Source: Desulfovulcanus ferrireducens (lineage in GTDB: Bacteria; Desulfobacterota; Desulfovibrionia; Desulfovibrionales; Desulfonatronovibrionaceae). From it: a stretch of DNA of 43,132 bases. The translations under genes were made by a program, and so were the position numbers. Position 1 is the stretch's first letter. Every line of letters begins with the position of its first letter. Shown in pieces: positions 17,379 to 27,604 of this stretch. Location: the NCBI RefSeq assembly GCF_018704065.1, contig NZ_JAGUQP010000026.1:1-43132 (forward strand), in the 5' to 3' direction. A model generated the notes under the pieces. The model had not been told where the DNA came from, did no database searches, and worked only from the letters and a program-made list of their open reading frames with translations.

Positions 17379-17798
17379 ATGGGAAGGACTATACGTTTTG
17401 GCGTATCTCTGGATCTGGATCTTTTAAATAAATTTGATGAGTTGTGCGCGGAAAAGAGTTATCAGACTCGTTCCGAGGCCATTCGCGATCTTATTCGCAA
17501 TGCTTTAGTACAAAAAGAATGGGAAGATCCTGATAAAGAGATTGTGGGCACTTTGTCCCTGGTCTATGACCATCATCAAAGTGATCTGTCCCAAAGGCTG
17601 ACCGAGATTCAACACGAAGCCTTGGACGTAATTGTTACATCCATGCATGTACACCTGGACCACAACAATTGTCTGGAAGTACTGGTTATGCGTGGACCAG
17701 GCAAGCGGATTAAAGAGGCAGCGCAAAAACTTATCTCTACCAAAGGAGTCAAGCATGGCAGCCTCAGCATGTCCACAACAGGAGAAGATATAGTATAA
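17379..17798 (+). CDS. nikR: Nickel-responsive regulator NikR
   Basis: The 139-residue protein has a ribbon-helix-helix DNA-binding N-terminus ([20 protein letters not shown], then [13 protein letters not shown]) and a C-terminal ACT-like nickel domain. The high-affinity nickel ligands His79, His90, His92 and Cys98 are all present; each is shifted by exactly three from E. coli NikR (76, 87, 89, 95). A good Shine-Dalgarno (AGGAGG) precedes the ATG. NikR normally represses nickel uptake when nickel is plentiful. The [NiFe] Ech hydrogenase in the window makes a nickel need plausible, but I found no clear NikR palindrome upstream of ech. Confidence 0.96.
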   Translation: MGRTIRFGVSLDLDLLNKFDELCAEKSYQTRSEAIRDLIRNALVQKEWEDPDKEIVGTLSLVYDHHQSDLSQRLTEIQHEALDVIVTSMHVHLDHNNCLEVLVMRGPGKRIKEAAQKLISTKGVKHGSLSMSTTGEDIV

Positions 17799-17881
17799 GT
17801 AGGGCAAAGGGCAAAAGCATAGAACATAAGGAGAATCAAATTAAACCCTTTAAACTGAATAGAAAATTTATAGAATCAATA

Positions 17882-18676
17882 ATGTTTGATGTTCAGAACG
17901 GACCGTCAGAGGTCCCTTTGGCCATTGATCGGGTGGGCGTAAAAAATTTAAAGATCCCACTTATCGTCCAGGACCGCTCTAAGGGTAAGCAACACACTAC
18001 AGCTCATGTAGACTTGAGTGTGGATTTACCAAGTCAGTTCAAGGGAACACACATGAGTCGATTTTTAGAGGCCCTGAGCTCATGGTCCGGGGTGCTAAAC
18101 TATGGCAGTTTTAAGCATCTCCTGAGTGATATCAAAAAACGCCTCAATGCCAAACGGGCCCACCTCTGTTTTAAATTTTCCTATTTTCTGAACCAGCAGG
18201 CCCCTGTGAGTAAAAATGAATTTTTAATGGATTTTGATGCCTTTATACTAGGACAACTGGATGACGGGCATCTGGACATGACTTTAGGCGTAGAGGTTCC
18301 GGTGATGACCGTATGCCCCTGCTCACTGGCCATAAGTGAGACCGGTGCACATAGTCAGAGAGCCAAAGTGAAGATTAAGGCTGGCTTTAATGGGTTGTTA
18401 TGGCTGGAAGAACTAATTGAGATTGGCCAGCAGGCCGGATCATCTCCGGTCTATCCGTTACTTAAAAGGGAAGATGAAAAGTTTGTTACAGAATCGGCCT
18501 TTGCCCAGCCTACTTTTGTGGAGGACGTGGTCCGCAGAGCCGCCAGCGCCCTGGATAAACACGAATTAATTACCTGGTATGAAGTCGAGGTGGAAAGTTT
18601 TGAATCCATTCATAATCACAGTGCCTATGCCTGTATTAAAAGGGAAAAGGGCGCTGGGCTAAAGGCTGAAGAATGA
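17882..18676 (+). CDS. folE2: GTP cyclohydrolase FolE2 (type IB)
   Basis: The 264-residue protein belongs to the FolE2/COG1469 family. It has the catalytic cysteine motif VCPCSLAISETGAHSQR (about residues 143-159) and the conserved N-terminal VGVKNLKIPLIVQD. It converts GTP to dihydroneopterin triphosphate, the first step of folate synthesis. FolE2 can use metals other than zinc, and in some bacteria replaces FolE under zinc shortage. The ATG at 17882 lacks a good ribosome site; AAGGAG lies about 50 bases upstream. It follows nikR by 83 bases. Confidence 0.93.
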   Translation: MFDVQNGPSEVPLAIDRVGVKNLKIPLIVQDRSKGKQHTTAHVDLSVDLPSQFKGTHMSRFLEALSSWSGVLNYGSFKHLLSDIKKRLNAKRAHLCFKFSYFLNQQAPVSKNEFLMDFDAFILGQLDDGHLDMTLGVEVPVMTVCPCSLAISETGAHSQRAKVKIKAGFNGLLWLEELIEIGQQAGSSPVYPLLKREDEKFVTESAFAQPTFVEDVVRRAASALDKHELITWYEVEVESFESIHNHSAYACIKREKGAGLKAEE

Positions 18677-18797
18677 TAATCCTTATAAAGAAAGGGAAGG
18701 TAAAGAGTTAAAGGCGGTTATATTGTTCAATAAATTGCCCTTTTGCCTATTCGCCTATAAACTCACTCGTTCAGTTAACTCGTATAATATTTTAGTT

Positions 18798-18802
18798 GGA
18801 GA
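18798..18802 (+). promoter_or_regulatory. Shine-Dalgarno of recA
   Basis: GGAGA five bases before ATG at 18808 shows that the protein starts MAKKATLS and not at the in-frame TTG at 18796. Confidence 0.8.
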
Positions 18803-18807
18803 TAATC

Positions 18808-19863
18808 ATGGCCAAAAAAGCAACCTTATCCCCGGAAGAGCTAAAACGCGAAGCCCTGCAAACAGCAATCACAACCATTGAACGCAAGTATGGTCAGGGC
18901 TCTGTCATGCGTCTTTCTGATGATGCTCACCAGGTAATTCCTTCTATCCCGACCGGGTCCATAGGCCTGGACCTGGCCCTTGGTATTGGCGGTATCCCCA
19001 GAGGAAGGGTGACAGAGATCTTCGGGCCAGAATCATCAGGAAAGACTACTCTGGCGCTGCATATCATTGCCGAAGCCCAGAAAAAAGGCGGGGTAGCCGC
19101 ATTTATTGATGCTGAACATGCCCTGGATGTAAATTATGCCAAAAGGCTGGGTGTAAAAACCGAAGAGTTACTCATTTCCCAGCCCGATTATGGTGAACAG
19201 GCTCTGGAAATAGCAGATCTTTTGGTCCGTTCAGGTGGGGTTGACGTGGTGATTGTGGACTCTGTGGCAGCACTGATCCCCCAGGCTGAACTGGAGGGGA
19301 GCATGGGCGAGACCCAGGTGGGAAGCCAGGCTCGTCTCATGTCTCACGCCATGCGTAAACTCACCGGAACAATCCACAAATCCAGAACCGCCCTGATCTT
19401 TATCAACCAGATCAGGATGAAAATCGGTGTCATGGGTTACGGCAATCCGGAGACCACAACCGGCGGAAATGCGCTGAAATTTTACTCTTCTGTGCGCTTG
19501 GACATCCGCAAGATCCAGACACTTAAGGATAAAGAAGAAGTGTACGGTAACAGGGTACGTGTAAAGGTGGTCAAAAATAAGGTCGCTCCGCCATTCCGGG
19601 AAGCCGTATTTGACATCCTATACGGACAGGGAATTTCCAGAGAAGGCGAGTTACTAGACCTGGGCGTGGAACACGGTATCGTGGACAAAAGCGGGGCTTG
19701 GTATGCTTTTGAATCGGAAAGACTGGGCCAAGGCCGGGAAAATGTACGCGCTTTTTTACAGGAAAACAAAGAACTGGCTAAATCTATTGAAGACAAGTTG
19801 CTTGTCCATCTGGGAGTAAAAGAAGATGAAACTTCGATGCGGGGAAACGGAGAACCTGACTAG
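18808..19863 (+). CDS. recA: RecA recombinase
   Basis: The 351-residue RecA is full length. It has Walker A GPESSGKT at 73-80, the Walker B segment [14 protein letters not shown], loop L1 ([20 protein letters not shown]) and L2 ([21 protein letters not shown]). It forms filaments on single-stranded DNA for strand exchange and SOS induction. I did not find a clear LexA box in the 130 bases upstream, but deltaproteobacterial boxes vary. It is followed by a 220-base gap with a decayed copy of the long repeat, then alaS, an order common in this group. Confidence 0.99.
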   Translation: MAKKATLSPEELKREALQTAITTIERKYGQGSVMRLSDDAHQVIPSIPTGSIGLDLALGIGGIPRGRVTEIFGPESSGKTTLALHIIAEAQKKGGVAAFIDAEHALDVNYAKRLGVKTEELLISQPDYGEQALEIADLLVRSGGVDVVIVDSVAALIPQAELEGSMGETQVGSQARLMSHAMRKLTGTIHKSRTALIFINQIRMKIGVMGYGNPETTTGGNALKFYSSVRLDIRKIQTLKDKEEVYGNRVRVKVVKNKVAPPFREAVFDILYGQGISREGELLDLGVEHGIVDKSGAWYAFESERLGQGRENVRAFLQENKELAKSIEDKLLVHLGVKEDETSMRGNGEPD

Positions 19864-19889
19864 CTAATTTATTCAACCCGCACTACTTA

Positions 19890-20056
19890 CTCAGCTCAAC
19901 TTTCGGGGTTTCTTTTCAGGCTTGTTTTCGTAATGCTAACAGCGAAGCGAAAACTCGGAATCATCTAAAGCTCGCTTGTAATACATTTCAGAAAATATGC
20001 TCTTCGAAAATGCTGTAATGTCAACAAGTTGAACAAGTGGGAAAGTTGAGTTACTC
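19890..20056 (+). repeat. Decayed, centre-deleted copy of the long repeat
   Basis: It has the same orientation as the left end copy. Shared blocks in order include AATGCTAACA, ATCTAAAGCTCGCTTG (left copy: ATCTAAGGCTTGCTTG), ACATTTCAGAAAATATGCTCTTC and AAAGTTGAGTTA. About 130 bases in the middle, including the inner palindrome, are missing. Confidence 0.75.
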
Positions 20057-20085
20057 AATCAGAAAGAGATAAAGGAGATAAATTG

Positions 20086-22728
20086 GTGTTCAAAGCTAGT
20101 GAGATCAGAGAAAAATTTTTACAATATTTTGAGGAAAACGGGCATACAATAGTCCCCAGCTCGCCTTTAATTCCCAAAGACGATCCTAGCCTTCTTTTTA
20201 CCAATGCAGGCATGGTCCAGTTTAAAAAGGTCTTTTTGGGTCAGGAAAAGAGGGATTATATTCGCGCGACTTCAGCCCAAAAGTGCCTGCGCGTAGGCGG
20301 AAAGCACAATGACCTGGAAAATGTGGGCCGTACAGCCAGGCACCACACTTTTTTCGAGATGCTGGGGAATTTTTCTTTTGGGGATTATTTTAAAGAAGAG
20401 GCCATAAGACTGGCCTGGGAGTTTTTAACCAAGGAACTGGAGCTGCCCAAAGAAAAGCTTTATGCCACAGTATATAAAGATGATGATGAAGCCATTTTGC
20501 TCTGGAAAAAAATCGCCGGGCTTCCTGATGAAAAGATTTTTAGGCTGGGAGAAAAGGATAACTTCTGGTCCATGGGCGACACAGGTCCATGCGGACCGTG
20601 TTCAGAGATTCTCTTTGATCAGGGTGAACATATGGCCTGCGGACCTGACTGTGGAATAGGTGAATGTGATTGCGACCGCTATCTCGAGATCTGGAACCTG
20701 GTTTTTATGCAGTATGACAGGGACGAGAGCGGCAAATTAAATCCTCTGCCCAGGCCAAGTATTGATACAGGCATGGGACTCGAGCGAATAACCGCTGTAT
20801 GTCAGGGAGTCTATTCAAATTTTGATACGGACCTGTTTACTGGACTTATTCAGTTCACAGAGGCAAAGGCCGGGGTAAAGTACCGGGAAAATGAAGATAC
20901 TGATACAGCCCTCAGGGTTATTGCTGATCATAGCCGGGCCATGGCCTTCATGCTGGCCGATGGAATTTTGCCCTCCAATGAAGGGCGCGGCTATGTACTG
21001 CGTCGCTTGATTCGACGGGCCTTTCGCTTTGGCCGCCTTCTGGGCCTAAAAGATCCTTTTTTGTTTGCTGTGGCCGACGAAGTAATTAATGAAATGGGAG
21101 AGGCTTATCCGGAATTAAAAGCAAGCCGGGAGTTCATGCTCAAGGTTATTCGCCAGGAGGAGGAACGATTTTCCGAGACTCTGGATAAGGGATTAAAAAT
21201 TTTAGAAGAAGAGTTACTGAGTTTGCAAAAGCAAGGGGTACAGACCATCCCCGGTGAGGTAGCCTTCAAGCTGTACGATACTTATGGATTTCCTATAGAT
21301 ATCGTCAATGATATTGCTGAAAAACAAGGCTTTGACGTTGACGAAAACGGATTTAATAAATGCATGGCCGCACAAAAAGAGCGGGCCAAATCAGCCTGGA
21401 AGGGAAGCGGAGAAAAGGACCTGGCTGGCCAATTTAAAAGGCTTATTGCTGAAGGTTTACAGACAGAATTTGTTGGTTATGACCGGTTAACTGCCACGGC
21501 CCGTGTTGTTTATCTTCTGGATGAGCAAGCCCTTGGCGTGCTGGCACATAGTCTGAGCAAAGGACAGACAGGATTTGTAGTCACTTCCAGGACACCTTTT
21601 TATGGTGAATCCGGTGGTCAGGTCGGAGACAAGGGACAGATAAAGACAGCCTCCGGCATCTGTGTTGTTGAAGATACAATAAAACCGGCGGCGGAACTTA
21701 TTGTACACAAAATACGGGTAACTCAAGGTGAAATCCTGCTGGACCAGGAAGCCGAACTTCAAGTTGACGAAAAAAAACGCATGGCAACAGCCAGAAATCA
21801 TACCGCCACCCACCTTCTGCATGCTGCCTTGCGAAAAATTTTGGGAGAACACGTCAAGCAGGCAGGCTCTTTGGTCGAAGACAAGAGGCTGCGCTTCGAC
21901 TTTACCCATATTCAGGCCTTGAGTCCTGATGAAATCAAGGCCGTGGAAAAGGAAGTCAACACTGCAATCTTAGCCAATTTGCCCGTAAAGACCGAAATTA
22001 TGCCTTATAATCAAGCCGTAGCCAAAGGGGCCATGGCCCTTTTCGGAGAAAAGTACGCAGACCAGGTACGCGTGGTTACCGTGCCTGGAGTATCCATAGA
22101 GCTCTGTGGCGGAACGCATTTGCAGAGTACTGGCCAGATCGGCTATTTCAACATTGTCTCCGAGAGCGCAGTAGCTGCCGGGGTACGCAGAATCGAAGCG
22201 ATTACCGGCTTTGAGGCCATCCACTGCCTGCAGAATCTCAAGCAGGAGATGGAAGAGTTACAATCCCTGCTCAAAGCCGGAAGCGGTCAACTTAAGAACA
22301 AGGTGATGGCCCTGCAGGAGCAGATAAAAATCTTGAACAAGGAAAAACAGGCCCTGGCAGACAAGCTGGCATCGGGCCGTGGTAAAGATCTACTTCAAGA
22401 AGCACAGGAGATAAACGGTATAATGGTTCTGAGCCAGAAAGTAGAAGCTCCGGATGTAGGCGCCCTGCGTAAGCTCATGGATGATCTTCGCTCAAAGTTA
22501 AAATCAGGAATTATCTTGCTGGGCTGTGAACAAAAAGGTAAGGCCATGCTTATCCTGTATGTAAGCAAGGACTTGCACGACAAATTTACAGCTCCAGCAT
22601 TGGTTAAAGAAGTTGCCAAAGAAATTGGTGGCAGCGGAGGTGGTCGCCCTGAACTGGCCCAGGCAGGCGGACCAAATATCCAGGGACTGGATAAGGCTTT
22701 GGAAAAAATAAAAGAATTGATAAGCTAA
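20086..22728 (+). CDS. alaS: Alanyl-tRNA synthetase
   Basis: The enzyme of about 880 residues is complete. The class II catalytic core is at the N-terminus ([17 protein letters not shown], then [21 protein letters not shown]). The editing domain has its zinc ligands HTATH near residue 573 and CGGTH near 675. The C-terminal DHHA1/C-Ala domain ends in [15 protein letters not shown]. It charges tRNA-Ala and clears mischarged Ser and Gly. GTG at 20086 lies eight bases from AGGAG (20073-20077) and is preferred; TTG at 20083 is the alternative. A long hairpin follows the stop codon. Confidence 0.98.
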   Translation: MFKASEIREKFLQYFEENGHTIVPSSPLIPKDDPSLLFTNAGMVQFKKVFLGQEKRDYIRATSAQKCLRVGGKHNDLENVGRTARHHTFFEMLGNFSFGDYFKEEAIRLAWEFLTKELELPKEKLYATVYKDDDEAILLWKKIAGLPDEKIFRLGEKDNFWSMGDTGPCGPCSEILFDQGEHMACGPDCGIGECDCDRYLEIWNLVFMQYDRDESGKLNPLPRPSIDTGMGLERITAVCQGVYSNFDTDLFTGLIQFTEAKAGVKYRENEDTDTALRVIADHSRAMAFMLADGILPSNEGRGYVLRRLIRRAFRFGRLLGLKDPFLFAVADEVINEMGEAYPELKASREFMLKVIRQEEERFSETLDKGLKILEEELLSLQKQGVQTIPGEVAFKLYDTYGFPIDIVNDIAEKQGFDVDENGFNKCMAAQKERAKSAWKGSGEKDLAGQFKRLIAEGLQTEFVGYDRLTATARVVYLLDEQALGVLAHSLSKGQTGFVVTSRTPFYGESGGQVGDKGQIKTASGICVVEDTIKPAAELIVHKIRVTQGEILLDQEAELQVDEKKRMATARNHTATHLLHAALRKILGEHVKQAGSLVEDKRLRFDFTHIQALSPDEIKAVEKEVNTAILANLPVKTEIMPYNQAVAKGAMALFGEKYADQVRVVTVPGVSIELCGGTHLQSTGQIGYFNIVSESAVAAGVRRIEAITGFEAIHCLQNLKQEMEELQSLLKAGSGQLKNKVMALQEQIKILNKEKQALADKLASGRGKDLLQEAQEINGIMVLSQKVEAPDVGALRKLMDDLRSKLKSGIILLGCEQKGKAMLILYVSKDLHDKFTAPALVKEVAKEIGGSGGGRPELAQAGGPNIQGLDKALEKIKELIS

Positions 22729-22732
22729 CCAG

Positions 22733-22779
22733 GGCTAAGGAATGGCTGAAGACGAAAGTTTTTTAGCCATTCCTTAGCC
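22733..22779. other. Long perfect hairpin after alaS
   Basis: GGCTAAGGAATGGCT (22733-22747) pairs with AGCCATTCCTTAGCC (22765-22779): 15 perfect base pairs, 17-base loop. No T-run follows on the plus strand, so it is not a standard terminator. It separates alaS from ricT. Confidence 0.75.
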
Positions 22780-22804
22780 TAACTTCAACAACCCAACAAG
22801 CACA

Positions 22805-23653
22805 ATGAACTCAATGAACCCAACACCCCCCGTAGACTCAACAAACTCAAAAAAAATAGTAGGTATTAAATTCAGGGAATCAGGGCCGGTTTATTATTTT
22901 CTGGCCAGTCCTTTTGTAATCAATGAAGGTGATAAGGTAATCGTAAAAACAGAAGAGGGGTTGGGACTAGGGACTGTGGTTATAACCCGTGACAGTCTGC
23001 CGGAAGGCTTTAAGGAGGAAGATTTAAAATCTGTCTTTCGTTTGGCTAATGAAGAAGATTTAAAAATCGTAGCGGAGAATAAGGTCTTGGCTAAAGAAGC
23101 ATTTGCTTTTTGTAAGAAGTGCATCGAGAAACATGACCTGCCCATGAAGCTGGTGGACGTGGAAGTCTATTTCGACCGGAGCAAGATGATTTTTTATTTT
23201 ACCGCGCCCATGCGCATAGATTTTCGTGAGCTGGTCAAGGATTTGGTTCGCCAATATCGGACCAGGATCGAGTTACGCCAGATTGGCGTACGCCATGAAA
23301 CCCAGATGCTCGGGGGAGTAGGTAATTGCGGACAAGTCTGCTGTTGCCGCCGTTTTCTTCGCAAATTTGAGCCGGTGACCATAAAAATGGCCAAGGACCA
23401 GAACCTGTTTTTAAATCCTGCCAAAATTTCAGGTGTTTGTGGTCGATTATTATGTTGTCTGGCGTTCGAGCAGGATCACTATGCCGAATTTCAAAAAAAG
23501 TTGCCCAAGATGGGCAAGCGCTACCAAACAGATCAAGGCATGTTGCGCGTCATCAGAGCGAATATTTTCCGCGATACAATCACTGTCTTGAATGAAGAAG
23601 GCAAGGAACTGGAAATAAAAATGAAGGACTGGCAGGCCATGGTGAAAAAATAG
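22805..23653 (+). CDS. ricT: PSP1-domain protein, RicT/YaaT-like
   Basis: The 282-residue protein has a PSP1 core and the cysteine pattern GNCGQVCCCRR followed by SGVCGRLLCCL. In Bacillus, RicT (YaaT) with RicA and RicF forms a complex carrying [4Fe-4S] clusters that promotes RNA processing through RNase Y. In deltaproteobacteria the gene often sits next to metG, as here. The first 17 residues (MNSMNPTPPVDSTNSKK) are low-complexity and come from a run of CAAC/CTCAA repeats; relatives usually begin near KKIVGIKFRE. No Shine-Dalgarno precedes ATG at 22805 or 22814, so the start is uncertain. Confidence 0.85.
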   Translation: MNSMNPTPPVDSTNSKKIVGIKFRESGPVYYFLASPFVINEGDKVIVKTEEGLGLGTVVITRDSLPEGFKEEDLKSVFRLANEEDLKIVAENKVLAKEAFAFCKKCIEKHDLPMKLVDVEVYFDRSKMIFYFTAPMRIDFRELVKDLVRQYRTRIELRQIGVRHETQMLGGVGNCGQVCCCRRFLRKFEPVTIKMAKDQNLFLNPAKISGVCGRLLCCLAFEQDHYAEFQKKLPKMGKRYQTDQGMLRVIRANIFRDTITVLNEEGKELEIKMKDWQAMVKK

Positions 23654-23759
23654 ACAAGAACGGGGAAGCGAGGGCACGGCGAAACAGAAATTTTCTTTAA
23701 CATTTTCTCTTTTTCTTCCCCCCTTGTCTTAGCTTCATTAAATATATTGAGGGAGGTTA

Positions 23760-25685
23760 ATGTTGAATACCTTTTTTATCTCCACACCTATTTATTATGT
23801 TAATGCCAAGCCCCACCTGGGGCATGCTTATACGACCATTGTTGCTGACAGTGTAAACAGGTTCCATAAATTACAGGGTAAAGAGACCTACTTTTTAACC
23901 GGGACAGATGAACACGGTGACAAAATAGTCCAGGCTGCGGAGAAGAACAAACAAACTCCCAAAGAGTATGTGGATATAATCAGCAAACTCTTCAAAGACA
24001 CCTGGCCTGGGCTGGAGATAGAATATAATCGGTTTATCCGGACTACCGATCCTGATCATATTGCCTGCGTGCAGACTTTTCTGCAACGTGTCTATGACAA
24101 CGGAGACATTTATTTTGGCGAATATGGCGGCTTTTATTGTTTTGGCTGCGAACGTTTTTACACGGAAAAGGAACTTCAGGATGGTCTTTGCCCAGACCAC
24201 CAAACCAAACCGGAATTTATCCAGGAGAAGAATTATTTCTTCCGGATGAGTAAATATCTAAAACCCCTTAGAGAATATATTGAAAGCCATCCCGATTTTA
24301 TTCAGCCCGAACGCTACCGCAATGAAGTCCTGGGCTTACTTAAAGAGGATCTGGGAGATCTATGTATTTCCAGGCCAAAATCCCGCCTTACCTGGGGTAT
24401 TGAACTGCCCTTTGACAAAAACTTTGTTACTTACGTCTGGTTTGACGCCCTGATTAACTATATCACCGCCCTGGGATGGCCAGACGGAGAAAATTTTCAG
24501 AAATTCTGGCCTAATGCCCACCATCTGGTGGCCAAAGATATTTTAAAACCCCATGCTATTTTTTGGCCTACCATGCTCATGGCCGCAGGCGTTGATCTGT
24601 ATAAAGGTTTGCGCGTCCACGGCTATTGGACGGTCAATGAAACCAAGATGTCCAAAAGCCTGGGCAATGTAGTCTCTCCAATGTCCATGAAGGACAAATA
24701 CGGGCTTTCCGCTTTTCGCTACTTCTTACTCAGGGAAATGCAATTCGGTCTGGATGCCAGCTTTTCTGAAGAGGCACTGGTTGGACGCTTAAATGCCGAT
24801 CTTGCCAATGACCTGGGCAACCTGTTCAGCCGGGTTCTGACCATGACTAATAAATACTTTGCCGGTGAGGTTCCAGAACCGGGTAGCCTGGAAAAGATTG
24901 ACGAGGATGCGCTGGAGCTTGGCTTTAATGCCCTCAAAAATTACCAGGATCTTTTTCCAAAGTTTCAATTTTCCAAGGCATTAAGCAGCCTGTGGGAGCT
25001 AGTCCGTCATTTAAACAAATATATTGATACCTGTGCGCCCTGGAGCCTGTATAAAAATAAAGAAACCGAGCGGTTAAAAACCGTGATCTATATTCTCCTG
25101 GAAGGAATGCGTAAAATCGGGCTGCACTTGTGGCCGGTTATGCCTTCTACCAGTATTAAAATGCTCTCGCAACTGGGAGTGGATTTTGATTTACAAAAAG
25201 TAAACCTGGACCAGGAGACCAAGCAATGGGGAGGTTTGAAACCAGGCATTAAAGTAGCAAAAAAATCTAACCTGTTTCCACGCCGCGAACTAAAGCTGGA
25301 AAAATCTTGTGAGACTAAAACAGAGGCCCAAAAAGTTCGAAAAAGCCAAAAAGAAAAGAACTATATCGAATTTGAAGACTTTGTGAAGGTGGAACTAAAA
25401 GTAGGCAAAGTGGTCAAGGCCCAAAAAGTTCCCAAAGCCGATAAGCTATTGCAGGTTTTTGTGGATTTAGGGGAAAATGAACCACGACAGGTTGTAGCCG
25501 GTCTTGCTGAATACTATGAACCGGATGAGCTTATAGGTAAACAAGTCGTTGTAGTTGCCAACTTGAAGCCACGCAAATTAAGAGGCGTACTCTCCCAGGG
25601 AATGATTCTGGCTGTGCAGGCAAAAGGAAAAATGGAACTGCTAACGGTCAGTGGGGAAGTAAAACCGGGAAGCAAAGTTTCGTAG
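23760..25685 (+). CDS. metG: Methionyl-tRNA synthetase
   Basis: The 641-residue class I synthetase has the HIGH-like motif HLGHAYTT near residue 20, a single zinc knuckle pair (CFGCERFY and GLCPDH near 128-150), KMSKSLGN near 297, an anticodon-binding helical domain and a C-terminal EMAPII/Trbp111-type tRNA-binding domain (about 540-641) that promotes dimer formation. GGGAGG precedes ATG. A palindromic element begins two bases after its stop codon, so the 3' end of the transcript is formed by that repeat. Confidence 0.98.
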   Translation: MLNTFFISTPIYYVNAKPHLGHAYTTIVADSVNRFHKLQGKETYFLTGTDEHGDKIVQAAEKNKQTPKEYVDIISKLFKDTWPGLEIEYNRFIRTTDPDHIACVQTFLQRVYDNGDIYFGEYGGFYCFGCERFYTEKELQDGLCPDHQTKPEFIQEKNYFFRMSKYLKPLREYIESHPDFIQPERYRNEVLGLLKEDLGDLCISRPKSRLTWGIELPFDKNFVTYVWFDALINYITALGWPDGENFQKFWPNAHHLVAKDILKPHAIFWPTMLMAAGVDLYKGLRVHGYWTVNETKMSKSLGNVVSPMSMKDKYGLSAFRYFLLREMQFGLDASFSEEALVGRLNADLANDLGNLFSRVLTMTNKYFAGEVPEPGSLEKIDEDALELGFNALKNYQDLFPKFQFSKALSSLWELVRHLNKYIDTCAPWSLYKNKETERLKTVIYILLEGMRKIGLHLWPVMPSTSIKMLSQLGVDFDLQKVNLDQETKQWGGLKPGIKVAKKSNLFPRRELKLEKSCETKTEAQKVRKSQKEKNYIEFEDFVKVELKVGKVVKAQKVPKADKLLQVFVDLGENEPRQVVAGLAEYYEPDELIGKQVVVVANLKPRKLRGVLSQGMILAVQAKGKMELLTVSGEVKPGSKVS

Positions 25686-25686
25686 C

Positions 25687-25917
25687 CCTAAATTGAGCGA
25701 TTCTTTTGCGGTTTAAAGTTTGAGATTTTTTTATGACATTGCGAGGAGGGTTGAGATTACGATGTTTGAGATTGCTTCGCTCCACTTCGTTCCGCTCGCA
25801 ATGACAGGGGCGAGCATATTGTCATTGTGAGGGCAGCGAAGCTGCCCGTGGCAATCTCACCCATTGGGTGAGAATAGCTGGCTCTAAATCTACTTGTATT
25901 CCAATGTGTTTGAACAT
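25687..25917 (-). repeat. Palindromic MITE-like element, copy 1
   Basis: It starts CCTAAATTGAGCGATT two bases after the metG stop codon. It contains the core (GAGATTGCTTCGCTCCACTT ... GGCAGCGAAGCTGCCCGTGG ... CACCCATTGGGTG) and ends with the long-arm segment that in other copies reads GATTTTRAGCCAGCGATTTTC on the opposite strand. The outer end is worn away near 25917. The core is a pair of imperfect palindromes able to form a cruciform or a stable RNA hairpin. Confidence 0.85.
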
Positions 25918-26073
25918 CTGGGCAGGAATTTGAACATTTGGGAAGAAAAAAGTTGAGTGATAAAATAGCTGGAAGCATGAAAACTGCACTAAATGAAATC
26001 CCTGGGAGCAAGTTTCCAGTTTAAGACTTTTTGGGGATTTCATTAAAGAGGCAAGAACAATCTTTGCAAAAAA

Positions 26074-27552
26074 TTACAGAAATTTAATCCCAAAATCAGA
26101 AATAGTAACATTTTGGGTTTTACCTCTAGTACTCTGAGTCCAGCCAAAAATAATATAATCCATGTTAGAAATGGTCACGCTATCTTGAATAGTCGGCGTT
26201 GTGCCATTGTAAGAACTGGTCAAGTCGCTACAATCAATACAATCAACCCACGCCCTGAGCTGAAAATCTCCTGATGTAGCATTACGATCTACCTCCAAAC
26301 GAAACGTATGCTCCATAGCATCTTCTAGCCAAGTCACCTGCGTTGTATTATAGTAACCTAAATCACCATATTCATTATTTTTTGGGTCGCCCTTATCTGG
26401 ATCTCCCGCACCATGTGTCACATCATCATCAACATCTTCAACAAGCTTTTTTTTGCGTTTTTTCTCGTATTTTTCTCCCCAGTACATAAGAGATACATGA
26501 TTGTATGGGGAATAATCATTAAAACCTCCATCTGGATATGTATCAACCTCTACAGCCATTTTTGGGTAACGAACAGGCTCTGTAACTCCATTATCTCCGG
26601 CATAACCTAAATAGCCTTTATCCTTGCCGCAAACAGTGCAATCATTGTTTGCTGCGGAAATTAGCGCAAATGTAAAACCATCAGCAAAATCTTTGCTGCT
26701 AAGACTTGAATCAATATCGGCAAATCTGAACTTAAAAAATACTCGTACACCATTTCCAAAAGTACAATTCCCATTGTTACAGGGACCAGAATCTCCGGAA
26801 TACCAGTAACAACCGTAAGCATTTCTATACCCATTACCCAAATTTATAGTCTTATTTTCTTGAACGACCGTTATACTTTGTTTTTTACGGGGATAAATTG
26901 CTGCGCCTTGCACAAAATCATCCATGTTTTGCGCAAAAGAAATGTCAGCTCCCAGGGGTCCACTTTCAGAACCAGATGCAGAAGTACATATTTTTTGTTT
27001 TAAGTAACCTAGGGTCACGTATTCAACAATATCGTCATAAGGCTCTGGTCTATCTACATCCTCTGGATAGTCGTCCACCTTCTGGCCATATTCGTAAATA
27101 GTTACATCATCGGTATTATTGCCCAACTGCAAATTAAAATTCTCCCCCTTACTGGCAATGACAAAGGCAACATTATCCCTTGTATCTGATCCTAGAATTA
27201 CGCTTAATGTAGAATTATCTTGCGAACATATACTATCGTCGGCAAGCAAGTTACTAGCTGGCCTGTAAAAGAGCGTCCCTTTTCCAAAGATTTCCTCACC
27301 GTGTCCGATTTGATCCGGAGAAGAAGGCAGCTTGCCATTCATCACTGCATATCCCACAATCTCATCCCTGGCTATCCGAACCAACCGCCTGGCATTTGTT
27401 AACCTATCTCTTTTTATACTTTTTACTATCGCCGGCACGATCATGCTCGCAATCAGGCCAATAATGACGATAATAATGGCCATCTCCACAAGGGTAAAAC
27501 CCCTTTTTGTTGAGTGGTTAAGTGGCTGAGTGGGGGAGTGGTAAACTCTCAT
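26074..27552 (-). CDS. Type IV prepilin with C-terminal L-type-lectin-like domain (candidate pilus adhesin)
   Basis: The 492-residue protein has a prepilin leader cut after Gly18 (TKRG/FTLVEMAI) and the pilin helix (19-45). A pilin-like region runs to about 200 and a beta-rich C-terminal domain from about 215 to 492. That domain has the marks of legume/L-type lectins in order: DGFTFAL 291-297, GYLGYAG 313-319, AVEVDTYPD 333-341 with N345, D346, N351 and H352 as candidate metal and sugar ligands, HTFRLEVDR 415-423, and a C-terminal FGWTQSTRG ... ISDFGI strand pair. Several cysteine pairs (CTVC, CIDC) suggest disulfides. The leader is long because it is coded by an octamer repeat; AGAGGA five bases before ATG supports this start. 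The lectin call is by eye; the prepilin call is firm. Confidence 0.85.
   Translation of the reverse strand: MRVYHSPTQPLNHSTKRGFTLVEMAIIIVIIGLIASMIVPAIVKSIKRDRLTNARRLVRIARDEIVGYAVMNGKLPSSPDQIGHGEEIFGKGTLFYRPASNLLADDSICSQDNSTLSVILGSDTRDNVAFVIASKGENFNLQLGNNTDDVTIYEYGQKVDDYPEDVDRPEPYDDIVEYVTLGYLKQKICTSASGSESGPLGADISFAQNMDDFVQGAAIYPRKKQSITVVQENKTINLGNGYRNAYGCYWYSGDSGPCNNGNCTFGNGVRVFFKFRFADIDSSLSSKDFADGFTFALISAANNDCTVCGKDKGYLGYAGDNGVTEPVRYPKMAVEVDTYPDGGFNDYSPYNHVSLMYWGEKYEKKRKKKLVEDVDDDVTHGAGDPDKGDPKNNEYGDLGYYNTTQVTWLEDAMEHTFRLEVDRNATSGDFQLRAWVDCIDCSDLTSSYNGTTPTIQDSVTISNMDYIIFGWTQSTRGKTQNVTISDFGIKFL
27512..27543 (-). repeat. Octamer array translated as the prepilin leader
   Basis: Read on the minus strand the units are TACCACTC, CCCCACTC, AGCCACTT and AACCACTC, the same period-8 pattern as at 10085-10124. 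It encodes most of the leader peptide of the lectin prepilin. Confidence 0.7.
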
Positions 27553-27604
27553 ATTTTCCTCTTCTTTCGTAAAGATGAGTTGAGTGAAGAAATATTGACA
27601 TATA

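Noticed and set aside
17838-17882. An in-frame ATT start for folE2 after AAGGAG
   Set aside because: It would add 14 residues not typical of the family, and ATT starts are very rare; kept only as an explanation for the weak site at the ATG.
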